Below are positions 43,318 through 53,299 of a stretch of DNA of 64,000 nt, piece by piece. The notes beneath the pieces are model-generated. The model was not told the DNA's origin, ran no database searches, and saw only the letters and a list, made by a program, of their open reading frames with translations. Position numbers and translations under genes: made by a program. Source of the DNA: Cycas panzhihuaensis (Eukaryota; Cycadophyta); the NCBI GenBank assembly GCA_023213395.1, contig CM041465.1:50413741-50477740 (forward strand). Direction: 5' to 3'. The first letter of the stretch is position 1. Each line of letters starts with the position of its first letter.

Positions 43318-44174
43318 GGTGAAGATGATGAAGTAAAAGAGATAGTGAAGAAATAGTAAATGAAAATGCCAATGACAAGTGTGGTTGATACACCTAATGC
43401 AGCAAGGAGAAATATGATTAAGTAGCAAGCAATGATAATAGGCCACCAATACTTGTGGCAAATACTCCTGACGCAACAGTGCTTGATGATGTTGCCAAAT
43501 GGCAATATAAGGATCGCAAAGATAAATGATGTGTCATGTGATCATAAAATCAAGATTATGCCCATGTAGAAGCCGACATGTGGGTGCACACAACTAAAAA
43601 ACAAGTCTGATGTAGGACGTGTGATCAAACCCAAACCTTTATCTCAAGTCCAAAGTAGTTGAGGTGTCGATGTCCAAGGGGGTTTCTAGTATATGTATTA
43701 GGGCCTTCACCTTTGATACTCTCATTTGTGCTTGGTGATGAAATCCAAGTCACAGTGGAGCCCAAGTACTCCCAGTCCTCACCCAGTTCACCAGTGAGCA
43801 ATTATATACCTCCTCCAAAGAGTCAAACAGTACGTGCGTATTCCACGGTTATGATGGATATTGGACTATGTATATTTTAATTTTGATTAAAGTTTTCAGT
43901 TTTTTTGGGTGGTTATCAGGATTATCCTTGATTGGAGGCCATAGGTATGGCTAACCTGTCCTTCCACCACTATTCCGGTTAAGACCAGACCCAGTATGAA
44001 ACTCACACCTCCCTTGGGGCCCGGACTTCGGCCAACCGTGGTCTATTTCAACTAAGGCGAGTGTGCGTACAAGTCAAGAATTGGCGGTATAAGTCGTACG
44101 GATGAGGTTCCTTTTAGGAAATAATGCAAGTTGTTTCAGAATAACTTGAATTGAAAACTGAAATGGAAAGATGT
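43318..44174 (-). other. Leader of element G, part next to gag
   Basis: Noncoding. Includes one copy of the 67-69-bp leader unit (about 43440-43500) and blocks matching the F leader, for example CACTATTCCGGTT and CTCCTTTTAGGAA-like words. Continues at 49696-50891 beyond H. Confidence 0.65.
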
Positions 44175-44646
44175 TGAAGCGACTCTGTCTTAAGTCTGGC
44201 CGACTCTTATACAAGGTTGTGGCCGGCTTCTAATTGCAATTTTGGATGCATTTTTTATCTCTCTGGCCAATTTCTATTATTCCAATTGGTGTGCCTATAA
44301 ATAGGAACCCTTGGGGGTCATTTGATAATCATTGTGTACATGTTTTTCTCTCCAATTTTGGCCTTTGGCAAGTGCAGAATTTCATTCTTAGGGCTGCTTT
44401 TTCTATGGTGGATACCTGCCTCGAAGGGCTTGGCGAACTTTACAGGTGTATTGGTATCTTTTCGATCATCTATTTGTATTTTGATCGCAATTTGATATTA
44501 ATTTCAGCATTTGTACTTTGATTTATATTTGTTATATATTTGATTTAGATATTTTCATACAAGAAAATTGCTATTTGAGTTCTGTTTTCTGTAAATTGGC
44601 TACATTTTGTTCCATTTTGTATCATTTTGGTGAAAGAATTGCTACA
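44175..44646 (+). repeat. 5' LTR of element H
   Basis: 472 bp, TGAAGCGACT...ATTGCTACA; TATA box CCTATAAATAGG near 44293-44304. Confidence 0.95.
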
Positions 44647-44648
44647 AG

Positions 44649-44660
44649 TGGTATCAGAGC
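44649..44660 (+). other. Primer binding site of element H
   Basis: TGGTATCAGAGC, full initiator-Met match. Confidence 0.94.
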
Positions 44661-44830
44661 TTCATTCTGAAGCGGGAATCTTAAGGGATTTTTTCTGAAG
44701 GGAAGGAAATTTTGACCCACCCTCCCACCCGAGAAAGACAGAAAAAACTGAAATGAAGTCGAGATCCGTGAAAATCAAACCGAATGTAATGTCGAGATCC
44801 CAAGAGTCTGGGGAACAACTCACAGAAAAC

Positions 44831-45748
44831 ATGACAACAATTATGCAAGAATTGATACAACAGATCAAAAACCTTAACAGAAGATTAGAAAGACAAGAAA
44901 TAATCTAGTCGAAAGTAGAACAAAGCCAGGATTAGGATCAAGATATAGACCAAGTAGACCAGGAAGGCGGATTCAAAGAAGGATTCGTTTTTCAACGAAG
45001 AAAAATGAGACCATAAGGAATCCCCACGAACACAAAGATCGTATTGGAGAAATTTGATCCTGAAAAGACGCAGGACATAAGAGCTTGGCTACTTCAAATG
45101 GAAACCTACTTTGCAGTTAACCAGACGTTAGAGATAGAAATAGTTCCTATCGCCTCCTTACACCTATATGGATGAGCCCTAAATTGGTATTATTGGTGGA
45201 AAAGGATGACAGGATCGTAGCAACAGGAATGGAGAAACTTTAGAGCAGTAATTATCAATCAATACGAAGACTCGTAGGCCATGGATTACTTCGCTCAACT
45301 AACAAGACTATAGCGAATAGGGTCAGTTCGAGAATATGCTGAATAATTCCATATGCTACAATGCATGATCACATCAAATATCCCTTAGGAATGCCTCAGG
45401 GAAACATACATAAGTGGTCTCAAGGCGCCGATAAGATTTCATGTGCTAGCCCAACAACATGGAGCGCTAGAAGAAATTATAAAACATGCCAGGTGCGTTG
45501 AAGCTGAACTTAAAGAAACCTGACCAACTTTTGTGCATAGAACAGAGATGGCACCACCGTCCATCGCAAATTTGAACAGATTAGGGATCAAAGTCGATGC
45601 TCCTCTCGCAATCAAAAGTACAACAGAAAATCATACACGTGAGGAACATATAAGGAAGGGCACATGCTTTAAATGCAGAGGAAAATGGAATAGGGAACAC
45701 CAATGCCTAGGTAAGAAGGTATTCATGTTAAATAATGAAGAACTCTGA
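44831..45748 (+). pseudogene. Element H gag
   Basis: Starts at ATG 44831 (MTTIMQELIQQIKNLN, coiled-coil-like as in E). Core: VLEKFDPEKTQDIRAWLLQM (45042-45102), then ASLHLYG and WYYWWKRM. At least six stops between 44906 and 45345. The last part 45533-45748 is open and includes zinc knuckle CFKCRGKWNREHQC (about 45667-45708), spacing C-x2-C-x7-H-x-C. Packages the RNA. Confidence 0.85.
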
Positions 45749-45863
45749 CATATCAGAACAAACATAAGTAGAAGCAATATAAGAGCAGGAAGACGACAAT
45801 GAACAAGCTAAAGCTGAGCTAGAGGAATTATTAGAAATTGACACCGAGAATGTTCAAATCTCC

Positions 45864-46312
45864 TTGCAGGCCATAACAGGACAGAGTAGGGCACCCCAAA
45901 CCTTACAATTTGAAGGGATGCTGAAAGGTGCTCCAATAGCGGTACTAGTGGATAGCGGAAGTACCCATAACTTTATCAACAGACAAACAACACAAAAGCT
46001 AGGAATAAAGGTGGAACCGTTGAAGACCTTCCAAGTCTCAATTGCCAACGGGAAGACGACACCCTATGGAGGATTTTGTAGAAATATCAACTTGAAAATT
46101 AGTGAGTACCCCTTGAATTCCAACATGTTCGCAATGCAGATAGGAATCGTCGACGTGGTCTTAGGGGTACATTGGTACAGACCTTAGGGACTATAGTCAC
46201 CAACTATATGACTAGAGTCATGTGCCTCTGAATAAACGAAACAAAATACATACTAGGTGGACCCAAAAATCCACCTACACAGTTAGTATCATCTCATAGA
46301 ATAGAAAGAAAT
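45864..46312 (+). pseudogene. Element H protease
   Basis: Open frame 45864-46187 with LVDSGSTHNFI (Asp-Ser-Gly at 45951-45959) and VVLGV near its end, then a frameshift at about 46170 and a stop. Nearly collinear with E (29050-29400). Retropepsin fold of the Ty3/gypsy type. Confidence 0.9.
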
Positions 46313-47110
46313 ATGTGGAAAAAAGCACCAACATACATAGTATCATGCCACAAAATCGAAATCCAAGAAATTCCTACAAATATCCAGAACATCTTGGACG
46401 ACTACAAGCAAGTATTGAAAGAGTCGAAAGTATTACCTCCAGCGAGAGAGACTCTGCACATGATTGACTTAATTCCACGAGCCGCGCCAGTAAACGTAAG
46501 GCCATACAAGCACCCGTACAACATGAAGAAAGAGATCTAGAGCATAACAAGGGAATTACTCGCATAAGGTCATATCCAAAGCAACATAAGCCCGTTCGCT
46601 TCACCAATGGTAATCAATCCCAAGAAAGACGGGACATTCAGGATGTGCATAGACTATAGAGAACTAAACAAATTGACTATAAAGAATAGATATCCGATCC
46701 CCAAGATTGACGACTTACTAGATGAAATACATGGGGCGAAATACTTTTCCAAGATCGACTTTTGATTCGGATACCATCAGATTATGATCAAAGAGGAAGA
46801 CGTCCACAAGACAGCTTTCAAAACTCATGAAGGATTATTTGAGTTCAAAGTGATGCCATTCGGCTTAACCAACGCACTGGCAACGTTTCAGGCTACCATG
46901 AATTCCACATGTAAGGAATTCTTAAGAAAATTCTTACTAATTTTTTTCGATGATATCTTCATCTACAACAGAACATGGAACGAACATTTAGAACATCTAA
47001 GGTTAGTCCTAGAAGTTCTAGCAAGAAAATAATTCTTTGCCAACAAGGAAAAAATGCTTGTTTGGTCAACAGGAACTAGAGTACCTGGGTCATATAATTA
47101 CTCCGGAGCA
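46313..47110 (+). pseudogene. Element H reverse transcriptase
   Basis: Pre-RT linker and RT. ETLHMIDLIPRAAPVNVRPY (46447-46505), [20 protein letters not shown] (46600-46660), then [18 protein letters not shown] (46838-46890) and catalytic FFDD at 46943-46954. Stops at 46538, 46565, 46762 and 47030, and a frameshift near 47050 before EYLGHIITP. Copies the genomic RNA. Confidence 0.9.
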
Positions 47111-47745
47111 AATTAAGGTTGACCCCAAAAAGGTCCAAAGCGATCATTGAGTGGTCGGCACCAAGAAACATCACAAAGGTTCACAGTTTTCTAGGAGTAG
47201 CAGGTTATCTCAGGAAATTCATAAAAGGGTATGCCAACATTGCAACTCCATTAACGAACCTAACGAAGAGGGATGCTTTCACATGGAACGAAGTGACCAA
47301 TAATGCCTTTGAAGATCTTAAAGGTGCTATGGTAAGAGCCCCAATCTTAGCAACCCTAGATTTCTCAAAACTGTTCATTCTGGAATGCGATGCATCAGGG
47401 TTTGGTATAGGAGCGGTCCTATTTCAAGACGAAAGGCCAATAGCATATGAAAGCAGGAAACTAAACAACAGAGAGAAGTTAAAGCCAATCTACGACAAAG
47501 AGATGTTGGCAATAATGCATGCAATCCACCAATGGAGACGGTACTTACTTGGGAGCTCTTTTCAAGCATGGACATACCATGACAGTCTCAAGTATTTCTT
47601 AAGTCAAAAGACATTGTAGGACGAGCAACAAAAATGGTTGAGCAAATTACAATCATTTGACTTCTCCATAGTATACGAAAAGAGAAAAGACAATGTAATA
47701 ATTAATGCCCTTTCAAGGATTCCAGAAGAAGGTCACAAACAATGA
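47111..47745 (+). pseudogene. Element H RT connection and RNase H
   Basis: A 166-codon open run (47119-47619): connection VHSFLGVAGYLRKFIKGYA, then RNase H with ECDASGFGIGAVLFQ (first Asp), LKPIYDKEMLAIMHAIHQWR (Glu) and YHDSLKYFL. A stop at 47617-47619 precedes the tail DFSIVYEKRKDN. The Asp before HDSLKY is Tyr here. Degrades template RNA. Confidence 0.9.
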
Positions 47746-47832
47746 GCAATACAAGCGATATCAGTAGCCACTCCAGCATGGCACGAGATAATAAAGGAAG
47801 AATACAACAACGATCCAGAATACAAGCAGTTA

Positions 47833-48807
47833 ATGGACATAACAAGTGAAGATCAAACTGGCTTATATGAAATACAGATAGGAATAATACTTAGAAAAGG
47901 GAAGATTTGTATCCCAAGGAAATCAACATTAAGGGATATAGTATTACAAGAGGCTTACTCCACACCTCTAGCAGGTCACACGAGGATCGACAAGACTTAT
48001 AGAAAGTTAAGAGCCTCTTTTTATTGCAAGGGCCTAAAAATAGACGTTCAGAAATTTGTGGCAGAGTGCGATACCTGCCAAAGAAACAAGATCAAATGCA
48101 TAAGAACACCTGGATTACTCCAACCATTGTTAATTCTAGAGCAAAAATGGGATGAAATCTCCATGGACTTCATAACAGGGCTACCTTGCTCAGAAGGAAA
48201 AGATGCAATTCTAGTCATAGTAGCTTGCCTTACAAAATATGGCCACTTCAGGGGTTTGAAATCAATAGCTAAGGCCAACAATGTCGCAGATCTATACATG
48301 AAGGAGATCCACCATTTACATGGGTTTCTAAAAGCAATCATAAATGATCGTGACCCAAAATTTACTAGCAAAGTTTGGCAGGATCTCTTCAAAGTCGCAG
48401 GCACGAAACTGAAGATGAGCACAACTTACCATCCGCAAACTGACGGGCAAACAGAAATCGTCAATAAGTGCTTACAAGGATGCTTATAAAACTTCTGTTC
48501 AGACCAACAAAAACACTGGCACCCTTGGCTACACTTAGCAAAATGGTGGTACAACACCACCTATCATTCCGCAACAAAAATGACACCCTTCCAGGCTTTA
48601 TATAGGTATCAACCACTCTCGCTAGTAACCTGGAATAGACCATCAAAAGTCCAATCAATCGAGGAACATCAGAAGCAAGCAAAAGAGACCATCGCCAAGT
48701 TAAAGGATAATCTAGCAATGGCACAAAGTAGGATGAAGCAACAGTCTAATAAAAAATGTTTCGAAAGAAAATTCGAAGTTGGCGAATTGTTTTTCTTGCG
48801 GCGCTAG
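47833..48807 (+). pseudogene. Element H integrase
   Basis: A 218-codon open run (47833-48489), the longest integrase in the window. The finger has EAYSTPLAGHTRIDKTYRK (first His replaced by Tyr) and CDTCQRNK. The core retains all three acidic residues: MDFITGLP, INDRDPKFTSKVW and TEIVNKC after YHPQTDG. A stop at 48487-48489, then the C-terminal part 48580-48807 (MTPFQALYRYQPLSL … FEVGELFFL). The CDTCQRNK and GLLQPL positions follow the family pattern. Confidence 0.93.
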
Positions 48808-49192
48808 CCATACAAATGGGCTTTACCATACAAGACAAGCAATCAAAAACTCGCGCCCAGATATTTTGGTCCCTACGAAATCACTGCCAAGATAGGTGAA
48901 GTTGCATACCAGTTAAGATTACTCGAAGGCGCAAAGATCCACAACGTCTTCCGTGTTTCTTGTCTGAAAAAGAAAGTTGGCAAGAAGATAGTTCCACAAT
49001 CCAACATACCAGAATTTAACGAAGAAGGAAAGATGACATTGGAGCCCAAAGGAATCTTACAAACTTGAACACGAGTGCTTAGGAGTAGACAAATCAGAGA
49101 ACACTCGATCAAATGGAAAGACCTGGACATTAAAGATGCCACATGGGAGAAAGATGAATGGTTAAAACAGTTTCCGAACCTAGTAGTGCTTT
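48808..49192 (+). pseudogene. Element H integrase tail with chromodomain
   Basis: RYFGPYEITAKIGEVAYQL-like segment (48860-48915) and VFRVSCLKKKVG, then the chromodomain at 49030-49192: LEPKGIL, a stop (TGA 49066-49068), REHSIKWKDLDIKDATWE and EWLKQFPNL. Gene end TGA 49190-49192. The aromatic cage is only partly preserved. Directs integration in chromoviruses. Confidence 0.82.
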
Positions 49193-49210
49193 GAGGGCAA
49201 AGCACAGTTT

Positions 49211-49224
49211 CATGGGGGGGTCTT
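49211..49224 (+). other. Polypurine tract of element H
   Basis: TCATGGGGGGGTCT directly before the 3' LTR. Confidence 0.83.
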
Positions 49225-49695
49225 GAAGCGACCCTCCCTTAAGTCTGACCGACTCTTATACAATGTTGTGGCCGACTTCTAATTGCAGTTTTGGGTGCAT
49301 CTTTTATCTCTCTGACCAACTTCTATTATTCCAATTGGTGTGCCTATAAATAGGGGCCCTTGGGGGTCATTTGATCATCATTATGTGTAGGTTTTCCTCT
49401 CTAGTTTCGGCCTTTGGTAGGTGCAGAATTTCATCCTTAGGGCTGCTTTTTCTGAGGAGGATGCTCGCCTCAAAGGGCTTGACGAACTTTATAGGTGTAT
49501 TGATACCTTTTTGATCATCTATTTATATTTTGATCGCAATTTGATCTTAATTTTAGCATTTGTACTTTGATTTATATTTGTTATACATTTGATCTAGATA
49601 TTTTCATACAAGGAAATTGCTATTTGAGTTCTGTTTTCTATAAATTGGCTACGTTTTGCTCCATTTTGTATCATTTTGGTGAAAGAATCGTTACA
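49225..49695 (+). repeat. 3' LTR of element H
   Basis: 471 bp, TGAAGCGACC...CGTTACA, paired with 44175-44646. Confidence 0.95.
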
Positions 49696-50891
49696 GATGC
49701 CAAATGTGCTTGCTTACTTTTCGTGCTTGCTTTGTTGTTGTTGCTGCTTTATATGTTGCTTTATGCTATGTGTGAAAATAGAAAGAGCATGCTAAATTTA
49801 GCAGGGGAATCGAATGTTGCTTCTGATCCAAGGTTTCTTTGCTTTAGTAAAATGTTTGCAAATATATTTTTGAAAATTTTAATACAAAAGCCACAAGGGG
49901 CCAAAAGGCGGATCAACTTGCTACTAAAATGTTGATTTTTCTAAATTTAGATGCTATTGTGCTTTATTTTATGATTTTTTTTCTTCACAAAATTTACAAA
50001 TAATAATAAATGGGTAAAATTTTCTAAAAATTATAAATATGGAGGCCTAAATGATGGAATTTGAATTTATGACAGAAGAAAAAAGTGTTCATAATGTCAT
50101 CTTTGATAAGATAGTGAAGTCAGATTTTTAAAAAGGCATTACAAATTTTTTGTCCGAAAAAAACACAAAAATAGAATCTTGTCAGATCCACTGTCTCGGA
50201 ATTCAAATTTCAATATTTCAAAAACTTCATCTTGACACGTATATCAACTTTTTCTTTTGTATCATCTCCAAAACTAGCAAAAAAATTGTCTTAAATGCTT
50301 TTGCAACGTTTTTCGTGGGGTTGAGCAGGCAAATTCAACATCCATTAGAAAACTGCAAAGATCTCATTAACTAGTGGATGAAATTTGATGAGATTTGTCT
50401 TAAAATGCTCTAGAGGCATAAATCTACTACATACCTCAAAAAAACTTTCAGATTTTTAGCTCATATTTAAAGGATTTCATTGAGAAAAATGCTTTAGGTC
50501 ACTCATCCGCAAAATTTAACCTCTTGTTTCAACTAAAACTGCTTGTTGCAGACAGAATCTGAAGTTGCTCCAGAAGACAAAAATGACCCTCTTGGCAAGG
50601 CGATCCTACATGTCAAATTTCATCAAAATCTAAGATGGTCAAATTTTTCATAAAATTTTAGGCTTTCATTACTTTGGGGACAGTTTTGGGAACCAAACAG
50701 TTTCAAAAATCTATCTTTTTACCTTTGAAATTCTGCACACATAGAAAATGCAACAACATACAAAATAATATAATTTTAAGCTCTCTAATACAAAAGAAAG
50801 TTTTCAAATAATCTCTCAACCTCACATGAATTGTGAGTGTGAAGTATTAATGGCTCTGTGTAAGCCTAGTGGGGAAATGTGGCCAATAATG
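49696..50891 (-). other. Leader of element G, part next to the primer site
   Basis: About 1.2 kb, noncoding. Frames at 49567-49935 and 50150-50374 are chance. Leader total with 43318-44174 is about 2.05 kb, as in F and I. Confidence 0.6.
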
Positions 50892-50903
50892 GCTTTGATA
50901 CCA
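50892..50903 (-). other. Primer binding site of element G
   Basis: Minus strand TGGTATCAAAGC two bases from the 5' LTR; 11 of 12 matches to initiator-Met. Confidence 0.88.
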
Positions 50904-50905
50904 GT

Positions 50906-51213
50906 TGTTGGGTGAAGGATCTAGTTGTCACACTTCACTACAAACTAAAACAATAGCACATAATAAGAGCAAAATGAAGAGAACAAGATTGAGAGCAAAA
51001 ATGAGAGGTGAGAATTATGACTCTCCCTTTTACATTCAACTTTATATAACGAAGGATGTGCATCAGGGTTTCCAAAGGAGTTTCCCGCCTAATGACATGA
51101 TCTCGAAATTACATTTAAATGTAAATGAAATTACATTTAACTATGTGACTTAGCTAACCTAAAGTCACCTTCATATAATTAATCTAATGACCTTGATGCA
51201 TTAACATCCATTA
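50906..51213 (-). repeat. 5' LTR of element G
   Basis: 308 bp; minus strand ends CACCCAACA. Its first dinucleotide is TA where the 3' copy has TG. Confidence 0.92.
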
Positions 51214-51960
51214 TAATGAGGGCATTTGTAATAAATTGTGTGCTCTTTTCCTTGCTAGTGCAATTAATTACATGAAGGAAGTATGAACCCTTTGGAGAGC
51301 TGACACAGACATTCACAAGGGGTCTATTTGCTACATCTATTCACCCATCCAATATAATGAAGACCTCTCTCATGTTCCAACTTGTACGGATTAGCTCTAT
51401 GCACTGAGCCACCAATTTTCTGTTTTTTGCAAGCAAGGTGATCTGTAATTTCTCACAAGTAGGGCTTTTATAGCCTCGTGGCTCATCATTTGTTGCTCTT
51501 ACCATATCTTGTCAATGTGGGGAGAGAACAATAGAAAATGGAAGTCCACATGCATAAATGTAGCATATATCACATTCACAAATATGTCAGATGCATCACA
51601 CCACAAGAAAAAATGGGCCTCTTACCTATTAGAATGAACTCTTTGGAGGCCTTAACTTTCTTTGCAACTTCTTTCTACTAAACAATTGTCATTGCCTTTA
51701 CTTGATTGACTGCACTGCCCACTTGGATTGCAACACTGGTGCAGCACACAAATGGGCTCTAATTCTTGAATATGACCCATTGAAAGTGTTTTCGCACTTG
51801 TTACTGTTGGGCTACATTTCCGAGAGTAATAACCCTCACCTTCCATCACTTTGGGAGTGAGTCTCATAACATATTTCCACAATGAAGAGTCATCATGTTT
51901 GGCTGTAGTCTTCACATGATCACTAGCTCCACCATGACCACCACTAATTGAAGACGTTAA
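51214..51960 (-). pseudogene. hAT transposase, N-terminal block with BED finger
   Basis: First block. The N-terminal BED zinc finger reads HDDSSLWKYVMRLTPKV (about 51860-51910), then in another frame FNGSYSRIRAHLCAAPVLQS (51730-51790). Further left, MVRATNDEPRGYKSP and TSWNMREVFIILDG (about 51355-51500) are the hAT region with the first catalytic Asp; NVCVSSPKGSYFLH follows, then TNALINAMETIGP across G. The BED domain binds transposon ends. The true start codon is unclear; a frame open to 52068 adds 36 hydrophobic residues unlikely to be part of it. Confidence 0.85.
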
Positions 51961-51999
51961 GGATGCTATTGGATGAAAGAAACAAAGGCAAAATATTAC

Positions 52000-52215
52000 T
52001 TCCCACAACAAAACAAGTTGCCCACAAGCAAAAATTTGTGTCCACAAGTAAAAAAAGGTGTTCACCAAGAAAAGGAGATGCCTACTTACAAATGAAGGTT
52101 GCTTACAAGCTTAAGTCACTGCCTACAACCTTTACTCATTACTAACAAGCTTCAAACAATGCCAACAAGCTCTAATTGTTGCCAACAAGCTCCAATTGCT
52201 ACTCACAAACTCATG
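52000..52215. repeat. Imperfect short tandem repeat upstream of the hAT gene
   Basis: About ten degenerate units of roughly 20 bp built on TTGCCAACAAGCTCCAATTG and TTGCCCACAAGC. Confidence 0.75.
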
Positions 52216-52642
52216 CGCATTTAGATGATGTGTTTTGTAAGAGGGGGGACACCTATTAAGTAGAAATAATAGCCCACTGTTTTAAGCAGCCCATAGAAAT
52301 AATCGCCTATGGTTTTGGGCAAAATCATTGTGCACTTTTTGGCCTATGGTTTTTAAACTGCTTTCATATGTTTTGTTTTTTTCATGACTTTTTTCCCCTT
52401 CACATTTTAAAAAAATAGTAGCATTAATTTTAAATATTTACGTTAAAAAACTCAAAAAAATGGGGCCATGGGCCCTTGGATATGGCCCATAGTCTGTGGG
52501 TATGCCATATACAGTCGGGATATAGTCTTGGATATTGATTGTATCTTGGATTTAACCATGATACATATCCATGCCGTATCCTAGTTGTATCCTAGGTACG
52601 GTTGGGATACATATCCATGGTGTATGCCAGTTGTATCCAAGT
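52216..52642. other. hAT 5' end and subterminal region
   Basis: Noncoding. From 52500 on there are many short sites in both orientations such as GTATCC, GGATAC and ATATCCATG, as expected of hAT subterminal transposase-binding motifs. Confidence 0.5.
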
Positions 52643-52688
52643 ATCCCTGTATTTGGGACATGGATGCATGTCGAATTTGTTGTATCTA
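52643..52688. repeat. Right inverted terminus of the hAT element
   Basis: Inverted relative to 14280-14324: GTATCCCTGTATTTGGGA and TTTGTTGTATCTA. Confidence 0.5.
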
Positions 52689-52705
52689 GCTACATATGCA
52701 GGCAT

Positions 52706-52986
52706 TGATGGAATTCTAGGCAGGATTCACACCTCAAACAGATGAAATTCACACCTAAGACCAATAACAAAACGAATATGGAAGTAAAAAGTGTAATATT
52801 CACAAGTTAATGCTCAAATAATATTGAATATGAAGATGAAATTATGTCAATTACGTGTGAACAAAGTTATTAACTTATAATAGATGAAAAACTCAGTCGC
52901 GAGCTTCCTTTTCGAGCTGAGGCATCCTCTTAATTGCTACCCTTAAGCCTAAAAATATGGCAGATCCATAACTCAAAAGTGATCCC
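52706..52986 (-). repeat. 3' LTR of element J, left part
   Basis: Continues 60624-60820 across insertion I. It carries GAGGATGCCTCAGCTCG on the minus strand, like the GAGGATGCTCGCCTC of H. Together about 475 bp. The outer end at 52706 is an estimate (CA at a plausible spot). Confidence 0.6.
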
Positions 52987-53285
52987 TGAAAAAGGGTTAA
53001 TGTCACAAGGCCATTATATTAGTTGATTATTTCTAAAAAGGGTCTTAAGTGAACTTTAAATTAGATCACTTAAGTGAAATGCACTTTCATGTATATTATG
53101 TGTAATTTCATTTCACCTAACTCTAATGCTCTCTCTCTCAATATAAAAGTAAAAGCTCAATGGAGGAGGCTCATTCTCACCTCTCCATTTTGTGAAAGCT
53201 ACTTTTTTTCTCTTAAGTCTCTCTTGCTCACATGTCTGCCTTTGTGTTTAGTGCATGGAGATGAAGGATATATCCACTCTTTTCA
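52987..53285 (+). repeat. 5' LTR of element I
   Basis: 299 bp, TGAAAAAGGG...CTCTTTTCA. Contains the same spurious open frame as the F LTRs. Confidence 0.96.
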
Positions 53286-53287
53286 TG

Positions 53288-53299
53288 TGGTATCAGAGC
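53288..53299 (+). other. Primer binding site of element I
   Basis: TGGTATCAGAGC, full initiator-Met match. Confidence 0.94.

Larger units (their letters stand above)
44175..49695 (+). mobile_element. Ty3/gypsy chromovirus H, nested in G
   Basis: LTRs 44175-44646 and 49225-49695, flanks GATGT (44170-44174) and GATGC (49696-49700), primer site and polypurine tract. Complete gypsy gene order with chromodomain, broken by scattered stops. It is the best preserved chromovirus here and a relative of E. Confidence 0.95.
38926..51213 (-). mobile_element. Ty1/copia element G, RNase H deleted
   Basis: LTRs 38926-39231 (3') and 50906-51213 (5'), perfect TSD TAATG (38921-38925 and 51214-51218), primer site and G-rich polypurine tract. 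Gag, protease, integrase and RT are related to F and I, but RNase H is absent. About 6.8 kb without nested H. Inserted in the hAT transposase gene. Confidence 0.94.
14280..52688 (-). mobile_element. hAT DNA transposon, split by three retrotransposon complexes
   Basis: Minus-strand hAT transposase in three blocks (51214-51960, 38349-38925, 26592-27356) flanked by imperfect inverted termini (14280-14324 and 52643-52688). Subtracting C, E and G with their TSDs leaves about 3.06 kb, a normal size for an autonomous hAT. An 8-bp TSD is not evident (ACAGTGGA against GCTACATA), so the exact ends are tentative. The order BED finger, hAT core, dimerisation domain is complete. Confidence 0.75.

Noticed and set aside
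52000-52215. CRISPR-like array
   Set aside because: Units are short, degenerate and contiguous with no spacers, and this is plant nuclear DNA.
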